A stretch of 20,056 bases of DNA from Saprolegnia diclina VS20 (Eukaryota; Oomycota; Saprolegniomycetes; Saprolegniales; Saprolegniaceae), in the NCBI RefSeq assembly GCF_000281045.1, contig NW_008246094.1, forward strand, positions 625,913-645,968, written 5' to 3'. The notes beneath the pieces were generated by a model. That model was not told the origin of the DNA. It searched no databases and saw only the letters and a list, made by a program, of their open reading frames with translations. Shown here one piece after another: positions 1 through 8,540 of the stretch (position 1 is its first letter; each line of letters begins with the position of its first letter). A program made the translations under genes and the position numbers.

Positions 1-1
1 C

Positions 2-253
2 AGCGCCGGCGCGGTCCACTGGACGACCCAGCCCATGTACTCGGCGCCTGTCGCGCCGACGCTTGTGGCCTTGTCCGCGCTCCCGACCTTCCAGGAGCTC
101 GATGTCTTGACCAAGTGGACACCGTCCGAGTTTTCTCAGTCGACCGAGTATTTCCTCCACAGCCCGCTGAGCCCGCGCAACAGCAAGAAGACCAAAATGA
201 CGTACGACGACCGCCCCAAGGTGGCCAACTTTACGTGCCTCGACGACTTTTGA
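2..253 (+). CDS. C-terminal part of an unrecognised protein (5' end outside window)
   Basis: The frame is open from base 2 to a TGA at 251-253, giving the last 83 residues of a protein that begins to the left of the window. I do not recognise the family. The visible part has no transmembrane stretch. It contains a Ser/Pro-rich and basic segment (HSPLSPRNSKKTK) that could be a phosphorylated tail, and ends in CLDDF. A methionine at 35 is in frame but is probably internal, because coding continues upstream without a stop. An AATAAA at 347-352, about 95 bp past the stop, could be a polyadenylation signal. The reading frame and codon usage (GC-rich third positions) match the clear genes here, so I believe it is coding, but no function can be given. 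Confidence 0.6.
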   Translation, partial: SAGAVHWTTQPMYSAPVAPTLVALSALPTFQELDVLTKWTPSEFSQSTEYFLHSPLSPRNSKKTKMTYDDRPKVANFTCLDDF

Positions 254-959
254 ACGATTGCGGTGCTTTGCCTCTCATCATTTATTCCCATCATATTAAA
301 ACTAAAACAATTTATTTCCTCTGATCCAAGACTGGTGACGCTGCTCAATAAAAGCAACGAACGGTTACGATCTTTGCACTTGTATTTCCACACGCAAACA
401 TATTTGCCTCCTCCGGGTGTGTTGGCGGCATCGATCGTCGCGGGGTTGTTCCCCGTTCTGACCCGAGAACATGAATAGGGGCAGGTGGTACAGTATCTTC
501 TCCTCAGCGTCGGTGGGACGTGCAAGGGACACCCAGATGGAACCCAGGCACGAAGCATCACCACGCAACCCTCAAGGTTCACCTCGTAGCAACTGGACAT
601 TCGCCACCCACGTCCCAGCACGGTTGCCGATTATACTGCTGCCTTTCTTGCTTCTGCTTCTTAGAGCCAGGGACGTGCACCGACTTCTGCTGTCGACTCT
701 CTCGCTTCAACTTCCTGCACCACCAGCCATCCTGCGCGTTTCGAGGACGCTACGCATCTCGGCACCGCGCCCGCCTGCGCACTTTGCTATGTGAGGTCGT
801 CTGCCTATAGAGCGATGAAAGATTGGCGGGCAATCGCGAGCTCTCGACGACTTTGCCCTTTGAAGCGCGCGCTGTCAAGTTGAAGTTGCTTTCGCGGCCC
901 GGCTACCGCACTTTAGCGGGCTGAGGACGCCACCCGCGCGGGTTCCGCGAAAATTCTGA

Positions 960-986
960 TAAGTGCGCATGTTCTTTGCGCACTTA
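960..986. repeat. Perfect 10-bp inverted repeat (hairpin) upstream of the C2orf69-like gene
   Basis: TAAGTGCGCA (960-969) and TGCGCACTTA (977-986) are exact reverse complements separated by the 7-nt loop TGTTCTT. It sits 86 bp before the ATG at 1072. It could be a dimeric protein-binding site in the promoter or a 5' UTR stem-loop. Confidence 0.7.
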
Positions 987-1004
987 GTGTAACGTAGGCT
1001 TCTG

Positions 1005-1009
1005 ATTGG
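1005..1009 (-). promoter_or_regulatory. Inverted CCAAT box (ATTGG)
   Basis: ATTGG lies about 63 bp upstream of the ATG at 1072, in the usual range for NF-Y type elements. Similar boxes precede the GBP, dynein and small-membrane-protein genes in this window. This is a motif match only. Confidence 0.3.
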
Positions 1010-1071
1010 TGGACGCGTTTTTAGGTGTTTCGGGATTTTGCATTTCGCCAAGGTGGCAGCGCTTACTGGCC

Positions 1072-2337
1072 ATGGGGAAGCGGTCGCCGAGTCTGGACGC
1101 CGATGGCGTCGACCCGATCGAGACGAGCCCAACGCGACGCACGCGCTCGCGCTGTGGCACGTACACGCATGCCAGCGACGACGGCGATGATGACGAAGAG
1201 CAGACGTCGTCATCATCCTCGACGTCGTCGGTCACTGGCCGCAGCAGTCGCCGGCGCCGCATGCGCGCCATGCGCGTCGAAGGCCACGATGGCCGACCCA
1301 ACCAGCTGCTCGTGTCCATGGCGCCGAACGCTACGTCCAACGTCGTGTACTTTCCGGGCGATGTGCAGGATTTCGAGCACCGCCTGCGCAAGAGTCGCTT
1401 CAAAGCGTGGACGGCCTACTCGTACGAAGCGACCGCGCTCTCGCTCGCCGCCAAGTTCCCGGACGCGACGATCTGGATCGTGCAACCGGCGACGATCTTA
1501 CCGAGCGGCGTGAGCTGCTACGAGCACTTTCTCCTGCCCGAGGACCATGCTGATCCGATCGCATGTACGCTCCTGTTGCTACACTGAAGGCGCTCATCCG
1601 GGTGAACTGCAGATGTCCCCCACGGTCATGCGATGCGGCATCTCCAGCGCCTCATGCAGAACGCATCCGAGTGCATCGACAGTAGGCACGACGACGTTTC
1701 CATCTCTACTAACGACGAGCGCGTAGACGCTGCCTACTTGCGGCCCGACCTGCCACTGCACCTCGTTGGCTTTAGCCGTGGCGTCGTTGTGCTCAACCAA
1801 ATGATCACCGAGCTGGCCGCGATGCCGCCCGTCACACAGGGCGCCTATGACGCGCCGGCCGTGCGCCATTGGTTCCAGCAGGTGTGGTCCCTTGTGTTGC
1901 TTGGTCGTTCACGCTTTGCGCAGGTGGTTTCGATCCACTGGGTAGATGGCGGCAACGGCAGCAGCGCCGGGGCCCTCCCATCACACTCTCTCGCGCTCTC
2001 AGTACTGAGCGACTTTCCGTACGCCTGCGCATGGAGTCGGCTCCGCTAACGACCGTGTAGGACGCTTGGCCTGCATGTTCATTGGACGCCGTACCAGCTC
2101 GCTTCCCGTCAGCGTCCGTGGATCGCCCACGAAAATGTTGCGTTTTGCAAGACCATGGAGGGCCTCGGGTGTCCGCCTCGCGTGCTTGAGTAGGCGTGCG
2201 GTCGTCCTTCGTGCATGGCTCACAGTCAACGATTCATTAGGTACTTTAGCCACAAGCCAGGCTCGCTCGAAGATCATTTCGGGGTCCTCGATGCTCTCCA
2301 GATACAGTCGACCGTCGCCGACGACGACGTGCCATGA
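1072..2337 (+). CDS. C2orf69-like serine-hydrolase-fold protein, 5 exons, 360 aa
   Basis: Exons 1072-1564, 1613-1881, 1924-2018, 2061-2189 and 2241-2337 splice in frame to 360 residues. All four introns are 42-51 nt GT-AG. The product matches the human C2orf69 family along its length: YFPGDVQ (93-99), W-x-V plus SCYEHF near the end of exon 1, GFSRG at 217-221 (the GxSxG nucleophile elbow, Ser219), WVDGG (260-264), TPYQ then PWI in exon 4, and SLEDHF near the C-terminus. Human C2orf69 is a mitochondria-associated protein with predicted esterase/lipase-like structure whose loss causes a severe multisystem disease; its substrate is not settled. Ser219, Asp262 and a C-terminal His are my guess at a triad. 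The first 70 residues are low complexity (acidic/Ser run, then Arg-rich) and not conserved. ATG 1072 is the first methionine in the frame. The 3' end faces the GBP gene, 31 bp away. Confidence 0.85.
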
Positions 2338-2368
2338 CCACAGCATGTATTTATGTTTGACCTGGCGT
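2338..2368. other. 31-bp spacer between two convergent stop codons
   Basis: The TGA of the C2orf69-like gene ends at 2337 and the TAA of the GBP gene begins (minus strand) at 2371-2369. No canonical AATAAA is seen in the spacer, so both 3' UTRs must run into the neighbouring coding sequence, giving overlapping antisense transcripts. Confidence 0.7.
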
Positions 2369-2380
2369 TTACTGCACGAC
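2369..2380 (-). other. CaaX prenylation motif (CVVQ-stop) of the GBP
   Basis: The minus-strand codons TGC GTC GTG CAG TAA encode Cys-Val-Val-Gln-stop (residues 744-747). The a1/a2 positions are aliphatic, and a terminal Gln generally favours farnesyl transferase. A basic segment (KNPGGRK) lies just upstream, which would help membrane binding. Confidence 0.75.
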
Positions 2381-4798
2381 GCAGTCCTCTTTCCGGCCGC
2401 CGGGGTTCTTGGCCGCTGCTTGCAAATTCATGCGGCGCTTGGCCTCGAGCCGCTCCTGAAGCGCGCTCAACACGGCTTGGCGCTCGTTCAAGTCGAGTTG
2501 CAGCGCCTTTAATTCGCCTATTCAGTACACAAAATATGTTTCAACCTGCCTCTCAATAGCGATGCCAAGTGTCGATACCTTCGTGCTTGGCCTTGACCGA
2601 CCGAATCTCGGTGATCGTGCGCGTCTTGAGCTCCTGCGCCTGGTCTTCGCACTCGTGCCGGAGCGTCAAGAGCTTCTCGTTGACCGCCTGCTCGGCCTTG
2701 AACGTCGCCAGCATCTGCTCGGCCTGCTGGTCGCCCAGCTCTCGCTCGAGTGCAATCGTTTTATGTAGCAGCTCCTGGTGCGCGGCGAGGAGCGTCGCCT
2801 CCTTGGCGTTCTTCATCCGCTCTTGCTCCAGTCGCTGGTTGGTCGAGTCGGCGAGCAGCGACAACTGCTCCTTCCGCGCCGCCTCGAGCGCGTCGTCCGC
2901 GTCCGCGCAGTCGGCCTTGGCGCGCGCGAGCTCGTCGAGAAGCCGGTCGTGGGCCTCGGCGTGAAGGGCGCCGATGCGCTCGATCTGCATCGCTGTGCGC
3001 GCAATCTCGGCCGACTTGTGGTCGATTTCAGCCGTCAGCGCCATTTTTTCGTCCGCCATGCGCTCGGAAATGCCAAAGAGTGCGCGTTCGAACGTCTCGC
3101 GTTGCTGCGCGAGCATGTCCTGCGCGGCCTGCGCCTTGCTTTCGAGCATCGAGACCTTTTGCTTGATACTGCCCAGTGCTTTCTACGAGCAGCCCCGTAT
3201 TAGTATCATTTTCACACAAATAATGTTGTCCAATTTTGAATTTTGGTTCTGTGTACCTGGGCCGCCGTGTCCTTGGCGCGGAATAGCATCGTCACCGCCG
3301 TGCCCCACTCGACAATACTGTCCATAGCCTAGTCCACAATATAAAGTTATACAAAGCGCTCGATTGCGACAGGTCATACCTTGTCGGCGAGGAAGCCCGT
3401 GAGCACGTACGCGTGCAGCGGCAGCTCGGACGTCGCGTGGTCGTACGCCTCGACGAGACCGGCCATCGCAATCTTGTAGTTCTTGAGCGTCTCGTGCAGC
3501 ATGGCCACGGGGCTCTCGCGGTCCATCGTCGCTTGCGCCTTGGCCGAAATCGGCGCATAGAGCTCGTCGAGCAGCCGCGTCTGGTGGGCTGTCGCGCGCT
3601 TCACATTGGCCTCCAGCGCGACGACCAGCTGCGCTTGGAGCCAGTCGCCGAGCGTGTGCAAGACGGTCGCGAACGCGTCGCCCGCAAAGTCCTGCGCCTT
3701 GAGCACTGTCTGCGCGGCTTCCTGCGCGACTTGAAACGTTGATACAAGCGTCGCTTCGGGCACCGCGTCCGTGGGCGGAGCAAACGCTGATGTGAAGGCG
3801 GCTTTGGCGGCGTCGAGCGCCTGCTCGCTCTGCGCGGCGACGACGCGGTCCCACGCGCTCGAGATGACGGGCGTCGCGCCGCTGTTGAACGCATCGACGT
3901 AGTTGCGCGCAAGCGTCACGAGCATCGCGCCGGAGAGCGCTTTGGCCATGAGCTTCTTGGGCTTGAGCGTCGAAAACACCTTCTTGTGGAGCGTCGTCAG
4001 CTGGGATTGGAACTCGGGACGGAGCGAGTCGAGCGGCTGCTTGGGCAACTCGCGCAGGAGCGACTCGTCGTTGAGCGGACGCACCATCGTGAGGCAGTCG
4101 CGGTCCGGGAAGAACGCGGCGAGGAGCGCACGGACTTGATTCTTGTGCTGCGCGTCGTCGCTACTGCCGGGCTGCGGTTTGAGCGCCTTCTCGAGGTAGT
4201 CGCGCGGCGTGATCGCGCGGCCTTCCTCTTCGAGCTGCAGCGTAAAGTCGCGCACGACCCAGAGAAAGGACGGGAAAAAGTCGGCGAGCGACATGGAGTT
4301 GTCGGTGCCGCCCGCGCTCACTTGGATGTACTTGGTCAAGTTGACGACAAGCGAGAGGTCTTCGATCGCGTTGGCGTCAATGACACCGCGGCTGTTGTAG
4401 ATGAAGAAGGACGAGAGGAGGAGCGCCAGCGCAAAGATGCGCGTGTCCTGTGTCTGGCTGCGCTGGCTCGAGCCCAAGCCTTCCGTGTCCATGAAGATGA
4501 TCGTCTTGGGCCGCGAAGACGACGACGATGTGGCAGCGTCCATGGGCTGGCCCCAGATCCAAATGCCCTTGGTCATCGCGTTGACCGTGCCGCCGACGCC
4601 AAACATCGTGTGTTCGGTCGTGCGCCCGAGAAGCTGGTTGAGAAGGTACGACTTGCCCGTCCGGTAGAGGCCTGCAATCGCGACGATCGAGATCTCTCCT
4701 TCGAGAGAGCTCAAGTACGTCGCCGCCTCGGGCGAGATCTCGAACGTCTCGTCGTCATTGAGCGTAATGAACGGCAGCGGTTCCGAGAGGCCGGCCAT
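2369..4798 (-). CDS. Guanylate-binding protein (GBP)-type large GTPase with C-terminal CaaX box, 4 exons, 747 aa
   Basis: Exons in transcript order are 4798-3380, 3328-3257, 3182-2579 and 2517-2369; introns are 51, 74 and 61 nt, GT-TAG. The GTPase domain has every GBP landmark: P-loop GLYRTGKS (43-50), switch-I Thr76 in MTKGIWIW, DTEG (104-107), and the GBP-specific RD guanine motif at 183-184 (VVRDF). A helical middle region follows. Exons 2 and 3 form a long charged coiled coil (about 500-720), as in the GBP helical/GED-like tail. GBPs hydrolyse GTP, dimerise through the G domain and act on membranes; animal ones serve in cell-autonomous immunity, while the oomycete role is unknown. Exon 3 alone would stop at 2553, but splicing at 2578/2518 in phase 1 adds 49 residues and ends in CVVQ, a prenylation motif like those of human GBP1, GBP2 and GBP5. 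The start is the first Met before the conserved PLPFI segment. Confidence 0.9.
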
Positions 4799-4935
4799 GC
4801 TCGTCGTCGTCTTCCTGGTGGCGTACGCGGCCAGTCAGCTGTGCCAGATGCCGGATACGAGCCGCATGCCTCGGATTGTAATTGAATTGACGGTATGTTT
4901 GTATTCCATTTAATAAATGACAAAGGGATAATGGG

Positions 4936-4976
4936 CCAATGGCCTTGGCGAATGGGGCAGCGCGGCCTCGGATTGG
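4936..4976 (-). promoter_or_regulatory. Pair of CCAAT-type boxes upstream of the GBP gene
   Basis: CCAAT at 4936-4940 and ATTGG at 4972-4976 lie 138-178 bp upstream of the GBP ATG. The first is inside a near-palindrome GGCCAATGGCC. This is a motif match only. Confidence 0.3.
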
Positions 4977-5400
4977 CCGAAAGGCGATGAGCGGGTTGCG
5001 TGTATCCGGAAGACTGCCTGCCCCGATAGGATATACACACCCAACCAAACGAAGGCCTGCAAGCGCGCCACGTACAGCAAGGCGAAGGACACTCCCTTGC
5101 TAGGTCTACCCCTGGGTCTGCCCGCTAGGGGAGCTACAGGAGGCAAGTCATGTGGCTGTATGCCAGTACGCGTATGTGCATGCTTGACATGGACATCTAT
5201 CTATCTACCTGGCTCGTACACTGCCGCAGCGCATTTCATTGAGCTCATCACTCATCACCACACGGTTGCTTTTGCTCTCTGCATGGCAGGTCTACTGAGG
5301 CTGAACGAGGTGCGAGGTGAAACCCTTACATGAGAGATTCTTAAGCGAGGATTTCCTGGTGGGTAGGGGTCACTGCGGCACAGCTTTAACGGCTGAGGCG

Positions 5401-5507
5401 CGGCTCGAGCCGAAAAGTGATCCGCTGAGGCTGCATTGTCGAGCCGGCTCCGGACCGGCTTCAAGCCGAGCCGAGTGGAGCCGGCTACGCCGTTCAAGCC
5501 GCGGCTC
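5401..5507. repeat. Cluster of GAGCCG/CGGCTC palindromic motifs
   Basis: Within about 110 bp there are CGGCTCGAGCCG (5401-5412, a perfect 12-bp palindrome), GAGCCGGCTC (5441-5450, a perfect 10-bp palindrome), CCGGACCGG, GAGCCG at 5468-5473 and 5478-5483, and CGGCTC at 5502-5507. The copies are spread irregularly, so this is a degenerate motif cluster and not a clean tandem array. Confidence 0.6.
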
Positions 5508-5721
5508 CGTATCAGCCAGTACAAACGCGGATTCTCACATGAGCTGTGGGCATGGCTCAGCCGACGTGTTGCGCTGGCAGTGACTGAGAAGGGATGTACA
5601 TCAGCTGCCGTAGCGTGATCCGGGTCGTCCGTCGCGAGATACTTGGATGTACTTGCTTGGTCTGGAAGGGCAGTTGGGTGTTTTTAGTTTTGGATTCGGC
5701 GCGGTTGCGACACGGGGCCAG

Positions 5722-7980
5722 ATGGACGCCACCGAGGAAGCCTCGCCCATTGGCACGATGGGCAAAGCCGAGACGACGACGACGAGCACGCAGGTGCCAT
5801 GGGCGTACCTGCGCAAGGGCGAATGGACCATCTTGGCCGAAGCCGACTGCGGTGCGGCGCCCACCAGCTACTTGCGCTCACCACACGTCGTGCGTAGCGG
5901 CGCTCGAGGCGAGCAAGGACTACGCGCCCGTGGTCGTCGACAACGGTCGCCTCGAGGTGTCCGTGCCCGACCGCACGCTGCGCGCGCTTTACTGGGACGA
6001 GCCGCCGTGCCCTGTCGTGCGCTCGTACGTCACCTCTGCATGTGCTCGTGTCGACTTGCAATTTTGCAGGGATTGGATTTTTGAGGCGACGAACGGCAAG
6101 TACCTTCCGCTGCCCGAAGCCGAGGCCATGGAGATCAACAACTTGTGGGCGACGCTTCCCACATCGGTAGGCGCTTCGAACCCCGTGCCACCTGCGTTAG
6201 ATCGTTCTGCTGAGTAGGAGACGCACACGTTTTCCCTGTCGGTCGTCGACCACATGGGCGGAGTCGCGACCAAGACGGGCAGCACCAAGGCGATCGCTGC
6301 CACCAAGCTCAACGAGCTCTTCGCCAAGTGCTCGCCGACAGGTCAGTTTCGCTGCAAGGCGCTGCACCACGGCTTCCACGCGTGGCCGCGGCTTCGCTCG
6401 CACGTCGAGCACCTCGTCTTCGTGGTCCATGGCATTGGCGAGACGTACTGCAAGAAGCGACTGGCGCACGGCACGATCATTGACCAGTCGCTCGTGCTGC
6501 GCCAGAGCTCCGAGTCGCTCCTAAGCTCACACTTTCCAGCCTCGGATAACCGCAGCGTCGAGTACCTCCCAGTCGACTGGTCGGATGTGCTTGGCGATAT
6601 GGTACGCCCATTTCAAATCTGGAATCTGGAATCTGACATTTGGATTCTAAAATCTGACATCTGAAATCTGAAATCTGACATCTGAATGCCGTAGGGAGAC
6701 GATGTGCACGCGCTCTTGAATCGCATTGCGCTCGACTCGATGCCGTTTGTGCGTCAGCTCACAAACGAGCTCCTCTCCGACATCCTCCTCTACATGGTAC
6801 TCGTCGAGTATTATGGACATGATATGTCCATTCTACTCCACGGTATCAACCGCTGTTGACGTAGGCGCGTCAAGCCAGTGTGCTCTCGTTCGTCACCAAG
6901 TACATGAACGCCCGCTACACGTACGCAAATACTACTCGAGAGCACGTTCCGGAAACATGCGCTGACCGGTGCTCTGTAGTCTCTACAAGCAAAACCACCC
7001 CGAGTTCTCTGGCCACGTCTCCATCATGGGTCACTCGCTTGGCAGCATCATCACCTACGACGTATGACGTGCCTCACTCCTCCTCTTGTCGTATGCAACG
7101 ATGGTGCGTAGCTGCTCGCCAAGCAAGGCGAGAGCTGTGATCCCGACTTGTACAACAATACCAACTAGCACCCGCTTCGAGCCTCGCTGTCACGATCATT
7201 TTTGTGTAGCGCGCTGGCGTTTTCACCGCACGCCTTTTTCGCGTTTGGGTCGCCGATCGGGCTCTTCCTCACGCTGCGCGGCAACGTGCACGGCATGGAC
7301 CTCGCGCTCCCGACGTGCGAGCGCATGTACAACGTCTTCCATGTACGACGACCGACTTCTGCTTCAGTGTTCAGAACGCGACGTAGCCGGCGGACCCCGT
7401 CGCGTACCGCCTGGAGCCGCTCATCCACAAGGACGCGGCGATCGCGGCGCCCGTGCGCATCAACACGGCGTCGGGCTGGCGCCGCATCCACCACGTACGA
7501 CGACCATGGCGTTGCGGTGCCTCAGCTCGTATGCTATTAGGTCGTGCAAGACATGGCCGACTCGTTCGAGTCAAGCCAGAAGAAGTTTGCGCAGACGATG
7601 GAGCAGACGTTCAAGGCCTTTCTGCCGAAAGACGCCTCGCCGGCCATCGGTACCTTAGTGTCCCTGGGGAAGAAGGAAGGTAACCAGGGCGAGGTAGAGC
7701 CGAGCGCGGCGGTCGACGCAACGGCCGACGCCAACGCGCTGCAAAAGGCCGTCTTGGCGCGTCTTAACCCCAAGACTTTGCGCCTGGACTACGTTCTGCC
7801 TGTATATGTGGAGCCTACAGTCGATGGGTCATGACGATATTGCGTAGGAGTCGGAGATTGAAGCGCTGACGCCGCTTGCCGCGCTCACGGCCCACACGGG
7901 GTACTGGTCGACGACCGAGTTTGTCCTGTTTCTTCTCACGCAGCTGCTCGGCGACCCCGTCGATGCTTCGCAACAGTAGT
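5722..7980 (+). CDS. DDHD-domain phospholipase A1-like protein, copy 1 (frameshifted near 3' end)
   Basis: Twelve exons: 5722-5851, 5898-6024, 6070-6166, 6218-6601, 6695-6796, 6865-6920, 6980-7061, 7112-7149, 7210-7342, 7387-7494, 7541-7801, 7848-7980. The N-terminus resembles the WWE-like region of DDHD1/DDHD2 (PWAYL...GEWTI, YWDE, WIFE). Then come VVHGIGETY, a GHSLG elbow (316-320, Ser318), and the DDHD part with LDYVLP (Asp502), AHTGYW (His522) and Glu530 where an acid is expected. Family members hydrolyse sn-1 acyl chains of phospholipids such as phosphatidic acid at ER/Golgi membranes. The last exon has TTTT at 7920-7923 where the paralogue's frame needs TTT. With one T fewer the protein would be 549 aa and end at 7980; as written the frame runs on to a TAG at 8202-8204 with about 94 unrelated residues. 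The start could also be 5647, adding 25 residues. Confidence 0.85.
6602..6694 (+). repeat. Intron filled by degenerate AATCTG repeats
   Basis: This 93-nt intron of DDHD copy 1 is about twice the local norm. Nearly all of it between the splice sites is made of about ten imperfect units of the type AATCTG(A/G/AC)A, including AAATCTGACATCTG twice. The equivalent intron of copy 2 (9510-9559) is 50 nt and lacks the repeat. Confidence 0.75.
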
Positions 7981-8540
7981 CGTCTCAGTCTTCCAGTGCG
8001 AATAAGCTTACGAAGAGAGGCATTTGCGCAGCACGCGCAGTGATGTGCGATGTAGTACTAGGCAGGGATACTGATGATTCCAACGTTCGTTGGAGAGGAG
8101 TCTCGGGCGTTGCGCAAGGACGTGAGCATGTGCGAGGACCAGGAGTAGCCTCAGCGCCGAGCATCTCGATGAATACAGTCGCGGCTGCCATGATCTATCG
8201 GTAGAGGCATGAGGGTGAAGCGTCGGTGGATCAATAACATGTCCAAGATGGACACTCGGCAGACTGACAGTTACGAAACGGCTTCGCAAAATGGATGGCT
8301 GGGATCGTCTCGAGGCGCCGGTGATGGCACCGCGCCCTTGGCCGCGTCGCACGGGCCGTTCTAGTCCTAGTAGCTTCTGCCCCGTAGCTTCTCACGTTGT
8401 ACCTGCGTCGCAGCCGATTACGTTGACGAATGGTTTCGTTAGGTGCGTGATGACGGTCTTAGCGTCTTCGTCATCCAAATAAAAAGACGTCGCATAGAGA
8501 CAAAAGGTACAATTTGAAAAATCAAAATAAATAGTGCGCG
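7981..8540. other. Spacer between the tandem DDHD genes
   Basis: This 0.56-kb stretch has no supported gene. Its first 220 bp stay open in the frameshifted reading of DDHD copy 1, but the translation shows no domain. The last 80 bp are AT-rich (AATAAAAAG and AAAATAAATAG near 8477-8534) and precede the copy 2 start. I see no remnant of a third DDHD copy. Confidence 0.5.

Larger units (their letters stand above)
254..1071. other. Intergenic region; no gene seen
   Basis: About 0.8 kb between the partial first gene and the C2orf69-like gene. Open frames exist on both strands but none shows a recognisable domain or plausible splice continuation. The first 100 bp are AT-rich and probably 3' UTR of the left gene. 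The last 120 bp hold a perfect hairpin (960-986) and an inverted CCAAT box (1005-1009), so they are likely the promoter or 5' UTR of the gene that starts at 1072. Confidence 0.5.
4799..5721. other. Divergent promoter region between GBP (-) and first DDHD gene (+)
   Basis: This 0.9-kb spacer must carry both promoters. It holds CCAAT boxes at 4936-4940 and, inverted, at 4972-4976, about 140-180 bp before the GBP start. It also has a short CTAT run near 5190, a cluster of GAGCCG/CGGCTC palindromes at 5401-5507, and a weak nested stem (5109-5131). No open frame in it looks like a gene. A methionine at 5647, in frame with the DDHD gene, is a possible alternative start. Confidence 0.5.

Noticed and set aside
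136-621. 161-codon minus-strand frame in the left spacer
   Set aside because: It overlaps the end of the partial left gene and its AT-rich 3' region; no domain and no plausible splice partners.
2553-2578. Stop at 2553-2555 as the end of the GBP gene
   Set aside because: The last eight codons before it are intron sequence. A phase-matched GT-TAG intron continues the coiled coil to a CaaX end at 2369.
3986-4885. 299-codon open frame on the plus strand opposite the GBP GTPase domain
   Set aside because: It is antisense to a well-supported gene, Arg/Glu-rich and without domain signatures. GC-biased codons on the minus strand keep this frame open.
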